DNA of 39,894 nt from Adhaeribacter soli (GCF_008727925.1 NZ_VTWT01000015.1:1-39894), one strand, 5' to 3'. Shown: positions 15,466 through 23,816, counted from the first letter of the stretch. A program made the numbers and translations. The notes: generated by a model not told the origin, from the sequence alone.

Positions 15466-16338
15466 TTGACTGTTAAAGAATTCCCGCACCCCTTCATTAC
15501 CAAATCTACCGGCGACGTAGAGCCTTTTTCTCCGGAGAAACTGCAACGTTCCCTGAAACGCGCCGGGGCTTCGGAGCAGCTCATAGGCCGTATCATGGAC
15601 CAGCTTTTGCCGCAACTCTATGATGGTATGCCCACTAAAAAGATATATCAGCTGGCCTTTAAGATCCTGCGCGGCAGTTCCCGGCCTTTGGCGGCACGTT
15701 ACCGGCTGAAATCAGGCATCATGGAGCTGGGGCCTTCGGGGTATCCGTTCGAAAAATTTGTGGGCGAAGTGTTGCGGAACCAGGGTTTTACCGTGGAAGT
15801 GGGCGTAACCATCAAAGGCCGGTGCGTGAATCATGAAGTAGATGTTTTGGCTGGCCGCGGGAACGACATTTTTATGGTGGAATGTAAGTTTCACAACCAC
15901 CCGGAAGCGACCAACAACGTGAAAATTCCGCTTTACATTCAGGCGCGATTCGAAGATATAAAGACTGCCTGGAAAGAATTGCCTGAGCATAAGGAAAAAC
16001 TGCACCAGGGCTGGGTGGTTACCAATACCCGCTTCACGTCCGATGCCATTCAGTACGCCGAATGCATAGGCCTGAAACTGATCGGCTGGAATTATCCACG
16101 CAAAGGCAATCTGCAGGACCTGATCGAATCGGAAGGGCTTTATCCGCTTACCGTCCTTACTACGTTAACGAAAAGCGAAAAACAGCAGCTTTTAGACCGC
16201 AGGATCGTGCTTTGTCACGAACTGGCCCAGCACCCGGCTTACCTGGAGCAAATTGGCATTAAGGGAAACCGGTTGCAGCAAGTTAAAAGCGAAGCCGAAC
16301 AACTCAGCCAGCATTTGTTTGCTTATGGAATTGATTGA
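15466..16338 (+). CDS. ATP-cone domain fused to an Mrr-like PD-(D/E)XK nuclease
   Basis: A 290-residue protein. Residues about 9-90 form an ATP-cone, a small nucleotide-sensing domain known from ribonucleotide reductases and NrdR: ITKSTGDVEPFSPEKLQRSL, then a helical part ending in LAARYRLKSGI. Residues about 93-205 form a restriction-endonuclease-like domain: YPFEKFVGEVLRNQGFTVEV, HEVDVLAG (Asp126) and FMVECKFH (Glu139, Lys141), i.e. the D-(E)xK catalytic site of the Mrr group. The rest is helical. The frame has no ATG until residue 43, inside the cone, so the TTG at 15466 is the best start, though unusual. It overlaps the following P-type ATPase gene by 14 bases. A nuclease gated by ATP or dATP level is a reasonable inference. 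Confidence 0.8.
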   Translation: MTVKEFPHPFITKSTGDVEPFSPEKLQRSLKRAGASEQLIGRIMDQLLPQLYDGMPTKKIYQLAFKILRGSSRPLAARYRLKSGIMELGPSGYPFEKFVGEVLRNQGFTVEVGVTIKGRCVNHEVDVLAGRGNDIFMVECKFHNHPEATNNVKIPLYIQARFEDIKTAWKELPEHKEKLHQGWVVTNTRFTSDAIQYAECIGLKLIGWNYPRKGNLQDLIESEGLYPLTVLTTLTKSEKQQLLDRRIVLCHELAQHPAYLEQIGIKGNRLQQVKSEAEQLSQHLFAYGID

Positions 16339-18988
16339 TGTTGCCACCGACCTCAGCGCGTTTTCGGCGGAAGAAACGGCCCGGAAACTGGATGCGGACC
16401 TGAAAAACGGGTTAAGCGCCGAAGAAGCTGCGGCGCGCCTGGAGCAATTCGGGCCGAATGAACTAACCGAAACCCGCAAACGCAGCCTCTGGCATTTGGT
16501 TTTAGACCAGCTGAAAAGCCCCATTGTGTACCTGCTGCTGGTGGCCGCCGGCATCTCGTTTTTCTTCCAGGAATACCTGAACGCCGTAGCCATTTTGGTG
16601 GTGCTGGTGATCAATACGGTGGTGGGCTTTGTGATGGAATACCAGGCAGGCAGATCCATGGAAGCATTGAAAAAGATTTCTTCGGTGCCGGCTAAAATGT
16701 TGCGCGACGGGCAGTTGCAGGAAATGGAAGCCAGCCAGATCGTGCCCGGCGACGTGGTTTTCCTGGAAGCCGGGGACGTGGTACCGGCCGACGGGCGCAT
16801 TTTCCGGACGTCGCAGCTGCAAGTGGAGGAAGCGGCGCTAACCGGGGAATCGGTGCCGGTAGAGAAAAACGAAGCATCTTTGCAGGCTGGCCTGCCGCTG
16901 GGCGACCGGCTGAATTACCTCTTCAAAAGTACCTTTGTTACCCGCGGCAATACCTATTTGCTCGTTTCGCATACGGGCATGAACACCCAGCTCGGGCACA
17001 TTGCCAACCTGGTGCAAAACGCCGAACAAGCCGCCACGCCGCTGGAAAAAAAACTGGCCGAATTCAGTAAAAAGCTTATTCTGGTAACCATTGGTTTGGC
17101 AATCATCATTTTTGTTTCCGGTTTGCTGAACGGTTTGCCTTTGGTGGGCATGCTGCAAACGGTTATTGCGCTGGCCGTAGCCGCCATTCCCGAAGGTTTG
17201 CCCATTGTGGCGACGCTGGCTTTGGCGCGGGGCATGCTGCAAATGGCTAAGCACAACGTGATCGTGAAAAAACTTTCGGCGGTGGAAACGCTGGGCGGCA
17301 CGAACGTGATCTGCACCGATAAAACCGGCACGCTTACCCAGAATAAAATCGAAGTTTCGGTGCTCAACACGCCTTCCGGCAGCTGGAACATTACCGAAAA
17401 CGAACAGATCGGCGAGAACGAAAATTTCCACTTCATTAAATACGCTTCGGTTTTAACCAATACCGCCGAAATAAGCGAAAAAGGTGCTGAAGCGCAGGAA
17501 ATTGGCGATCCGCTGGAAGTGGCCTTGTTGAAATTCGCAAAAAACTACGGCACCGACGTGGTGATGGCGCGCCGGAAACATCCCAAACTGGCCGAAGAGC
17601 CTTTCAGTTCGGAAACCAAAATGATGGCCACGCTGCACGGCAAAGAACCCGAATTGATGGTTTTTGCCAAAGGCGCCGCCGAAGAGTTGCTGAACCAGTG
17701 CACGGCTTTCCTGGAACACGGCGAAGTGAAAAAACTGACCGCCGAAGCGAAAGACACCTGGTTGCAGGAAAGCGAAAAAATGGCGGAATCGGGTTTGCGG
17801 GTGCTGGCTGCGGCTTACAAAACGGTATCGGAAATGCCCCCAAAACTGGGTGAAGACCTGATCTTTTCCGGGTTGATCGGCATGGTAGATCCGCCGCGGC
17901 CCGAAGTATTGCCTGCCATCAAAGAATGTCTTTCGGCCGGCATCCGGGTGATCATGATCACCGGCGACCACCCGGCCACGGCCAACAAAATTGCGCTGGA
18001 ACTCGGCATCAATACCCCCGATGGTCATCCGCCGGTAACGGGTAAACAATTAAAACCAGCTTCCGAAATTTCAACCAACGACCGCCATGACATTGCCGGC
18101 GCCAACGTGTTTGCCCGCGTAGATCCGCAGCACAAACTCGACCTGGTGCAACTGCTGCAGGAAGACGGCAACGTGGTAGCCATGACCGGCGACGGCGTGA
18201 ACGATGCCCCGGCCCTGAAAAAAGCCGACATTGGCGTGGCCATGGGGTTACGCGGTACGCAGGTAGCCCAGGATGTATCGGATATGGTGCTGAAAGACGA
18301 TAAGTTCACTTCCATTGTGGTGGCTATCCGGCAGGGGAGGGTAATCTTTGAGAACATCCGCAAATTTGTGATCTTTCTGTTGAGCTGCAACCTGAGCGAA
18401 CTTTTCCTGATTGCTACCGTGGCCGTTTTGAACCTGGGTTTCCAGTTGCTGCCGCTGCAGATCCTTTTCATTAACTTAATTACCGATGTATTGCCTGCGC
18501 TTGCTTTGGGCGCGACCGAAGGCAATCCGGGCATAATGAACCAGCCGCCGCGCAAAGCCACCGAACCCATTATTGACCGGCAACGCTGGATCGCGATCAT
18601 TTTTTATTCGGTGGTTATTTCGCTTTGTGCACTGGGGGCCGTTTACCTGAACCATTACGTGCTGCACCCCGCCGAACACTGGCACGCAGGCCGCTACAAC
18701 AACATCCTTTTCTACACGCTCATTTTCTGCCAGCTGGCGCACGTGTTCAACATGGGTTCCGGCAACCGGTTCTTTTTCCGGTCCGAAATTGTAACGAATA
18801 AATTTGTGTGGCTGGCGCTGCTGGTAAGCGGCGCAGTGGTGTTCCTGGCCGGCTGGATCGGCCCGGTAAGAAATGCGCTTGCCATTCAGGAAATGCTTTT
18901 AACCGATTGGCTGGCGGTCGTTTCGGCGGTCTTTGCTTCGCTTATCATCATTCAGCTCAGTAAAAAATTTAAACTCATTCAGCAATGA
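16325..18988 (+). CDS. Ca2+-type cation P-ATPase (P2A)
   Basis: An 887-residue P-type ATPase in the PacL/SERCA-PMR1 class that pumps divalent cations, probably Ca2+, out of the cytoplasm. Motifs in order: an N-terminal cation_ATPase_N segment (GLSAEEAAARLEQFGPNEL), LTGESVPV (actuator), IPEGLPIV in M4, DKTGTLTQNK (phosphorylated Asp near 332), KGAAEELL (ATP site), TGDGVNDAPALKKADIGVAMG (hinge) and INLITDVLPALALG in M6. The M4 Glu and the M6 Asn/Asp agree with a Ca2+ site. About ten membrane helices are seen. The open frame extends upstream to 16253, but that start lies inside the nuclease gene. The ATG at 16325 restores the usual N-terminus. The stop overlaps the next start as ATGA. Confidence 0.93.
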   Translation: MELIDVATDLSAFSAEETARKLDADLKNGLSAEEAAARLEQFGPNELTETRKRSLWHLVLDQLKSPIVYLLLVAAGISFFFQEYLNAVAILVVLVINTVVGFVMEYQAGRSMEALKKISSVPAKMLRDGQLQEMEASQIVPGDVVFLEAGDVVPADGRIFRTSQLQVEEAALTGESVPVEKNEASLQAGLPLGDRLNYLFKSTFVTRGNTYLLVSHTGMNTQLGHIANLVQNAEQAATPLEKKLAEFSKKLILVTIGLAIIIFVSGLLNGLPLVGMLQTVIALAVAAIPEGLPIVATLALARGMLQMAKHNVIVKKLSAVETLGGTNVICTDKTGTLTQNKIEVSVLNTPSGSWNITENEQIGENENFHFIKYASVLTNTAEISEKGAEAQEIGDPLEVALLKFAKNYGTDVVMARRKHPKLAEEPFSSETKMMATLHGKEPELMVFAKGAAEELLNQCTAFLEHGEVKKLTAEAKDTWLQESEKMAESGLRVLAAAYKTVSEMPPKLGEDLIFSGLIGMVDPPRPEVLPAIKECLSAGIRVIMITGDHPATANKIALELGINTPDGHPPVTGKQLKPASEISTNDRHDIAGANVFARVDPQHKLDLVQLLQEDGNVVAMTGDGVNDAPALKKADIGVAMGLRGTQVAQDVSDMVLKDDKFTSIVVAIRQGRVIFENIRKFVIFLLSCNLSELFLIATVAVLNLGFQLLPLQILFINLITDVLPALALGATEGNPGIMNQPPRKATEPIIDRQRWIAIIFYSVVISLCALGAVYLNHYVLHPAEHWHAGRYNNILFYTLIFCQLAHVFNMGSGNRFFFRSEIVTNKFVWLALLVSGAVVFLAGWIGPVRNALAIQEMLLTDWLAVVSAVFASLIIIQLSKKFKLIQQ

Positions 18989-20358
18989 AAAATCCGGATC
19001 GTATTTCTGTAAAATTCCTGGGCGCGGCCGGCACCGTTACCGGCTCCAAATACCTGATCAAAGCTTTCGGTAAAACCATTTTAGTGGATTGCGGTTTGTT
19101 TCAGGGCCTTAAAAAACTGCGCGAACTGAACTGGAACCGTTTTCCCGTTGACCCGGAATCGATTGACCTGGTGCTGCTCACGCACGGGCATTTAGATCAC
19201 GTGGGGTATTTGCCAAGATTGGTGAAAGCCGGTTTTGCGAACGAGATCTGGGGTGTAGGGCCTACCTTGCAGGTCGCCAAAATTATTCTGGAAGACAGCG
19301 GCAAGATTCAGGAGGAAGAAGCAAAAGCGGCGAACGAAAAAGGCTATTCGAAACACAAACCCGCCGTGCCGCTCTACGACCTGGAAGACGTGGCCGAAAC
19401 GCTACCTTTTTTCACCGAAAAAGTGCCGGACCAATGGCACGAAATTTCCGACCAGATCAAAGTCCGGTTCCGCTATAACAGCCACATCATCGGCGCTACT
19501 TTTATTGAATTGCAGTTGGGCGAAAGAAGGCTGGTTTTCAGCGGGGACATTGGCCGCGACGACGACTTGCTTTTGTTTCCGCCGCAAAAACCGGAGCGCG
19601 CCGATTACCTGTTCATTGAATCTACCTACGGCGACCGGCTGCACCCGCATAACGCCGAAGAGCAGCTGCTTGAATTATTGCAGGCGGCGGCCAAACGAAA
19701 AGGCACCATTATTATTCCGAGTTTTGCCGTGGAGCGCACCCAGATGCTGATGTATTTGTTCTGGCAGCTCCGGAAGAAAAACCAGATCCCTAATTTGCCC
19801 ATTTACATGGACAGCCCGATGGGTACGAACGTGCTTTCCGTTTTTGCGCAAAACCCCGACTGGCACAAACTTTCGGGCCACGATGCGGCGGAAATGCTGC
19901 GCGAAATAAAAGTGCTGGAAAGCTACCAGGAAAGTATGGCGCTGGTAACCGATAAAAATCCGAAGATCGTGATTGCAGGCAGCGGCATGGCTACCGGCGG
20001 CCGCGTGCTGCAATATTTAAAACACTACCTTTCCGATAACCGCAGCACCATTTTACTGGTCGGTTACCAGGCCGAAGGCACGCGCGGGAGACAGCTGCTG
20101 GAAGGTGCGCCGGACGTCAAAATAGAAGGCGAATATTACCTGGTAAAAGCCCACATCGCGCAGATTAACGGCCTTTCCGCCCACGCCGATCAGCATGGAT
20201 TATTGAACTGGCTCAGCGAACTGAAAGAAAAGCCCCGCAAAACTTTCATTGTGCACGGCGAACCTACTGCCGCCGATGCATTCCGCACCAAACTGGAAAC
20301 GGAAAAAGGGTATTACGTGCGTATTCCGGAACTATACGAAGAGGTTTACCTGAGTTAA
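18985..20358 (+). CDS. Beta-CASP metallo-beta-lactamase RNase
   Basis: A 457-residue metallo-beta-lactamase protein of the beta-CASP (CPSF73/Ysh1-like) type. The zinc motif THGHLDH is at residues 66-72, followed by FSGDIGRDDD, a YGDR (beta-CASP motif A region) and IPSFAVERTQ. The C-terminal motifs SGMATGGRV and INGLSAHADQ supply the remaining His and Asp ligands. Known members cut RNA endo- or 5'-exonucleolytically and some act on DNA. No RNase J C-terminal domain or KH domain is seen. The ATG overlaps the stop of the ATPase gene by four bases, so translation is probably coupled with the two upstream genes. Confidence 0.92.
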   Translation: MKNPDRISVKFLGAAGTVTGSKYLIKAFGKTILVDCGLFQGLKKLRELNWNRFPVDPESIDLVLLTHGHLDHVGYLPRLVKAGFANEIWGVGPTLQVAKIILEDSGKIQEEEAKAANEKGYSKHKPAVPLYDLEDVAETLPFFTEKVPDQWHEISDQIKVRFRYNSHIIGATFIELQLGERRLVFSGDIGRDDDLLLFPPQKPERADYLFIESTYGDRLHPHNAEEQLLELLQAAAKRKGTIIIPSFAVERTQMLMYLFWQLRKKNQIPNLPIYMDSPMGTNVLSVFAQNPDWHKLSGHDAAEMLREIKVLESYQESMALVTDKNPKIVIAGSGMATGGRVLQYLKHYLSDNRSTILLVGYQAEGTRGRQLLEGAPDVKIEGEYYLVKAHIAQINGLSAHADQHGLLNWLSELKEKPRKTFIVHGEPTAADAFRTKLETEKGYYVRIPELYEEVYLS

Positions 20359-20367
20359 TTTTTGATG

Positions 20368-20465
20368 GTAGAGACGCGATTTATCGCGTCTCTTTACACA
20401 GCCACTGTTTCCACAATTTATTAATTTCTGAATACGTGCAAAGACGCGATAAATCGCGTTTCTAC
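20368..20465. repeat. 98-bp element with about 30-bp inverted ends (GTAGAGACG family)
   Basis: The left end contains AGAGACGCGAT-TT-ATCGCGTCTCT (20370-20393) and the right end AAGACGCGAT-AA-ATCGCGTTTCT. Read as reverse complement, the right end aligns with the left over about 30 bases with few changes. Ends GTAGA/TCTAC match the element at 10517-10695, although the inner bases differ. The right end overlaps the promoter box of the next gene. Confidence 0.8.
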
Positions 20466-20470
20466 TTTTG
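20463..20470 (+). promoter_or_regulatory. Bacteroidota -7 box (TACTTTTG) for the phosphorylase gene
   Basis: TACTTTTG matches TAnnTTTG and lies 41 bases before the ATG at 20512. Its first three bases are the terminal TAC of the repeat element at 20368-20465, so the element contributes to the promoter. Confidence 0.55.
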
Positions 20471-20511
20471 CAATACCCTAAAAACGCTATTATTTCCCCC
20501 TAAAAACTGCC

Positions 20512-22032
20512 ATGGAAACACCCGCCACCGTAACACCCGCTTCCAACTTTCTGCAGGTAAAAGCCATTGGCATCGATACATATCTGGAAAACGTGATCTA
20601 CATGCGCGCCGATTGCCACATTTGTAAATCGGAAGGGTACAAAGCGCTCACGCGGGTGGTGGTTTCGTTTCGGGAAACCGAAATTGTAGCTACGCTGAAC
20701 GTGGTTTATTCGGAACTGATCCACCACAACGAAGCTGGGCTTTCCCTCATAGCCATGCAGCGGCTGAACGTGCAGAACGGCGACCTGATCCGCATTGACC
20801 ACCTGAACCCGGTAGCGTCGCTAAGCTTGGTCCGTCGCAAAATGTATGGAAACGAATTGCAGGATGCGGATTATCAGCAAATCATTTCCGACATTTTAAA
20901 AGGCTGGTACTCGAACATTGAGGTTGCAGCTTTCATTACAGCCTGTTCTGCTACCGATCTTACCATTGCCGAAATAACAGGTCTTACAAAAGCCATGATC
21001 TTTAGCGGAAAACGTCTGAACTGGAACAAGGAAATGGTACCCGATAAGCATTGCGTAGGCGGCTTGCCCGGCAACCGCACCACGCCCATTGTAGTCAGCA
21101 TCCTGGCCGCCGCCGGACTCACCATTCCTAAAACTTCCTCCAAAGCCATTACCTCGCCCGCCGGCACTGCCGATGTGATCTCCACCTTTACAAATGCCGC
21201 TTTAACACTGGAGCAGATGCAGTACGTGGTGCAGAAGGAGAACGGCTGCATGGCCTGGGGTGGCGGCGTGCACCTGAGCCCCGCCGATGACCTGCTGATT
21301 ACGATAGAAAAGGCCCTGGATGTAGACAGCGAAGGCCAGATGATCGCTTCGGTTTTATCTAAAAAAGTTGCCGCTGGCGCTACCCATGTGGTCATCGATA
21401 TTCCAGTTGGCGAAACAGCTAAAGTACGGTCGGCAGAAGAAGCGGAAGGTATTCGGTTGAAAATGGAGGCAGTAGCCACCGCCATTAACCTGAAACTGAA
21501 AGTGGTGCTGACGGATGGAAGCCAGCCGGTAGGTCGGGGTATTGGTCCGGCCCTTGAAGCGCTGGATGTCCTTGCCGTTTTACGCAATGCACCCGCCTCT
21601 CCGCATGACCTTCGGGAGAGAGCCTTATTTTTAGCGTCCGAAATGCTGGAAATATCCGGAACGGTAGATCCGGGGGAGGGAAAAGCAAAAGCAGCCGAAA
21701 TTCTGAACAGCGGGCAGGCCTACCAGAAATTTCTGGCAATCTGCCAGGCCCAGGGCGGCTTCCGGGAACCAGTGGCCGGGCAATACACCTTCGATGTAGT
21801 TTCTACCGTTGCCGGAACTGTGCAGAAGATTGACAACCGCAAACTGGCCCGCCTAGCCAAGCTGGCCGGCGCTCCCAAAGCCAAAGGTGCGGGTATGCTC
21901 TTCCTTTCGCCGCTGGGCCGCAGGGTGGAAGTAGGCAATGTACTCTTTACGCTTTATGCCGAAGCCGAAGGGGAGCTGGAATATGCGAAGGAATTCCTGA
22001 GTAACCTGAACGAAGTGCTGGTGATCGGGTGA
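20512..22032 (+). CDS. Archaeal-type AMP/thymidine phosphorylase family enzyme
   Basis: A 506-residue nucleoside or nucleotide phosphorylase of the long, archaeal-type group rather than DeoA. An N-terminal domain of about 95 residues precedes the catalytic part, as in archaeal AMP phosphorylase. Key motifs are DKHCVGGLPGNRTTPIVVSI (phosphate loop), SSKAITSPAGTADV, ENGCMAWGGGVHLSPADD, LSKKVAAGATHVVIDIPVG and LTDGSQPVGRGIGPALEA. These follow the archaeal AMP phosphorylase closely, and that enzyme converts AMP (also CMP and UMP) plus phosphate to base and ribose-1,5-bisphosphate. Automatic annotation would call it thymidine phosphorylase. A PRPP synthetase homologue lies downstream on the same strand. 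Substrate choice is not decidable by eye. Confidence 0.88.
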   Translation: METPATVTPASNFLQVKAIGIDTYLENVIYMRADCHICKSEGYKALTRVVVSFRETEIVATLNVVYSELIHHNEAGLSLIAMQRLNVQNGDLIRIDHLNPVASLSLVRRKMYGNELQDADYQQIISDILKGWYSNIEVAAFITACSATDLTIAEITGLTKAMIFSGKRLNWNKEMVPDKHCVGGLPGNRTTPIVVSILAAAGLTIPKTSSKAITSPAGTADVISTFTNAALTLEQMQYVVQKENGCMAWGGGVHLSPADDLLITIEKALDVDSEGQMIASVLSKKVAAGATHVVIDIPVGETAKVRSAEEAEGIRLKMEAVATAINLKLKVVLTDGSQPVGRGIGPALEALDVLAVLRNAPASPHDLRERALFLASEMLEISGTVDPGEGKAKAAEILNSGQAYQKFLAICQAQGGFREPVAGQYTFDVVSTVAGTVQKIDNRKLARLAKLAGAPKAKGAGMLFLSPLGRRVEVGNVLFTLYAEAEGELEYAKEFLSNLNEVLVIG

Positions 22033-22071
22033 ATGAGACATGATAGGGATGCCCCAGATTTTAAAGGAACG

Positions 22072-22189
22072 GTCATCTCGACCGCAGGGAGAGATCTCCT
22101 CAAGTTGGTAGAAGTTTCATTCTGGCTTTACTACCAAACTCCAGAGATTTGGCTCCGCCGAACTTTGTTTCTCCTGACGTCGAGATGAC
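22072..22189. repeat. 118-bp dispersed element with GTCATCTCGAC inverted ends
   Basis: GTCATCTCGAC at 22072-22082 and GTCGAGATGAC at 22179-22189 are reverse complements. The sequence after the left end (CGCAGGGAGAGATCTCC) has the look of a repeat I recall from Bacteroidota intergenic DNA. It occupies the 217-bp gap between the phosphorylase and PRPP-synthetase genes. Confidence 0.7.
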
Positions 22190-22249
22190 GCGATAAAGTG
22201 AATGACGTAATAATTTAAACTTTACCTTTCCCAGAAAACGCAACTACCA

Positions 22250-23122
22250 ATGACCAAACTTATCTTGTCTCTTCCCGGAAACGAAACGCTAACCGAAAAC
22301 CTGGTAAAACTGACCAGCATGGCGAAAGGCGAATTGCTGGTACGTAATTTTCCGGACGGGGAAAGCCTGATACAGATAAAATCGGAAGTTTCAGGAAAGG
22401 AAGTGGTGTTAGTTTGCAGCCTTCACCAGCCCGATGAAAAACTGCTGCCGCTTTATTTTCTGGCGAAGGAACTCCGGCATTTACAAGTTGCAAGAATTAC
22501 CTTAGTAGCGCCGTACTTAGCCTACATGCGGCAGGACCAAGCCTTTCATGCAGGCGAAGTGGTAACGAGTAAATATTTTGCGCAACTGCTTTCCAGCCTG
22601 GTAGACGAACTCATTACTATCGATCCGCACCTGCACCGCTGGAAAACCATGAGCGATATTTACACCATTCCCTCTCAGGTGCTGCACGCTTCCGAAACCA
22701 TTTCCGCTTACATAAAAAGCCATATTCCCAACCCCGTACTCATCGGTCCCGATAGCGAAAGCGAACAATGGGTTGCAGAAGTGGCAAAGCAGGCAGGCGT
22801 ACCGTTTTTGGTGCTGCAAAAGGTACGTCGCGGCGATGAAGACGTGCAGGTTTCGGTTCCGCAGGTAGAGCAATTTAAAGACCATACCCCGGTGCTGGTA
22901 GACGATATTATTTCCACAGCCCGCACCATGATCGAAACCGTAAATCATTTAAAAGCTGCCGGCATGAAAGCTGCTACCTGCATTGGTGTGCACGCCGTTT
23001 TTGCCGGCAAGGCTTATGATGCTCTGAAAGCAACCGGAGCTGAAATAATTACCTGCAACACCATTCCGCACCACTCCAATAAAATAGATCTGAGCAATTT
23101 GATTGCAGGTAGTCTGATTTAG
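22250..23122 (+). CDS. Divergent ribose-phosphate pyrophosphokinase (PRPP synthetase) homologue
   Basis: A 290-residue type I phosphoribosyltransferase-fold protein of the PRPP synthetase family, shorter than the classical 310-320. Family motifs are present: FPDGE (34-38, ATP site), PYLAYMRQDQ (88-97), DPHLHRW (125-131), GPDSESEQW (167-175) and VDDIISTARTM (217-227, the PRPP loop). Several differ from class I enzymes. The flexible-loop region reads KVRRGDEDV, and the ribose-phosphate motif DLHxxQIQGFF is shortened to DPHLHRW. Regulatory-site residues of class I are not apparent, as in the class III/archaeal enzymes. It lies after the AMP-phosphorylase-type gene, so its job may be in nucleotide salvage rather than being the housekeeping Prs. 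Confidence 0.85.
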   Translation: MTKLILSLPGNETLTENLVKLTSMAKGELLVRNFPDGESLIQIKSEVSGKEVVLVCSLHQPDEKLLPLYFLAKELRHLQVARITLVAPYLAYMRQDQAFHAGEVVTSKYFAQLLSSLVDELITIDPHLHRWKTMSDIYTIPSQVLHASETISAYIKSHIPNPVLIGPDSESEQWVAEVAKQAGVPFLVLQKVRRGDEDVQVSVPQVEQFKDHTPVLVDDIISTARTMIETVNHLKAAGMKAATCIGVHAVFAGKAYDALKATGAEIITCNTIPHHSNKIDLSNLIAGSLI

Positions 23123-23179
23123 AATTGAATTTCGGTAGAAATGAATGCGATGCATCCCGTCGCTGCATTTTAGGGATGA

Positions 23180-23319
23180 TTACCTTTCCGCAATTTCCTT
23201 TACCTTCTCCAGCGCTTTCGGATAAGACTCCCGGAAATATTCTTCGTGGCTTTCTTCGGTGTCGAGTTCTACGGTTAGTTCGGATAGTTTCCGTTTCCGG
23301 AGAGGTTGTAAGTTTCCAT
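23180..23319 (-). pseudogene. C-terminal remnant of an SRPBCC protein gene
   Basis: About 46 codons match the C-terminal end of the intact gene at 24144-24581. The last residues SYPKALEKVKEIAER and the stop are conserved, while DTEESHEEYFRE replaces DNEENYDEYFRN. A one-base deletion near 23280-23290 shifts the frame, and there is no start. The differences change amino acids as well as silent positions, so this is the relic of a diverged homologue rather than a fresh copy. Confidence 0.85.
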
Positions 23320-23337
23320 TAAAAGCTGTTTTTAGTA

Positions 23338-23483
23338 TTCCGAAGGATGACTGAAAACTACCTATGAAAATGGAAGTCTCCGACTTCGTTACACTTCCAC
23401 GATTTTTTGGGATAATGGTTCTTGTTTAGTAATACCGTCAGAGTCGGCTTACCTTCTTTTAACTTTGTAGTCCTCCTTCGGAA
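23338..23483. repeat. 146-bp interval with 14-bp inverted ends
   Basis: TTCCGAAGGATGAC (23338-23351) and GTCCTCCTTCGGAA (23470-23483) are reverse complements except one base. Inside is the hairpin-like GAAGTCTCCGACTTC. It lies between the SRPBCC remnant and the toxin gene and holds no gene. Confidence 0.5.
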
Positions 23484-23513
23484 GGCGCTGGAGAGCAGCG
23501 TTTCCCCGTTGCG

Positions 23514-23816
23514 TTATAAATCTTTCTTCAGTTTTTCAGGATTTTGCCGGGAGTCGAAAATAGTTACAATCTGAATTTGCCTGGAAGTGAAGCGGTAGTA
23601 AAGCGTAGTTTGTTTGGTAATTACACATTTAAAAAGACCCTTTTGGATCTCGGATTCCGGAAAGCTCTCAGGCTTGTTTTTTATAGCTTCAATTCGCTTG
23701 TCTAATTTCTGAATGAAATCATGCTTTATCTTTTCAGACCATTTTTCAGTTAGAAAATCAAACAGGCTTGCTAATTTCTTTTCAGCTCGCTTAGATAAAA
23801 CTACCTTCCTGCTCAT
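23514..23816 (-). CDS. ParE/RelE-family toxin
   Basis: A 100-residue basic protein of the type II ParE/RelE toxin superfamily. It begins with VVLSKRAEKKLASLFDFL (the two N-terminal helices) and continues with KPESFPE, then KCVITKQTTLYYRF and IQIVTIFDSRQNP, the three-stranded core with the usual basic and aromatic residues and the FDSRQNP ending common in this branch. Members inhibit gyrase or cleave mRNA; which applies is not clear. The start overlaps the stop of the upstream antitoxin gene by four bases, the standard antitoxin-first order. Confidence 0.85.
   Translation of the reverse strand: MSRKVVLSKRAEKKLASLFDFLTEKWSEKIKHDFIQKLDKRIEAIKNKPESFPESEIQKGLFKCVITKQTTLYYRFTSRQIQIVTIFDSRQNPEKLKKDL

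Noticed and set aside
16253-16324. Upstream extension of the P-type ATPase reading frame
   Set aside because: It lies inside the nuclease gene in another frame and encodes nothing like the family N-terminus; the ATG at 16325 is the natural start.
23180-23319. SRPBCC remnant read as a short functional gene
   Set aside because: It has no start codon and contains a frameshift relative to the intact gene; only the C-terminal part is present.
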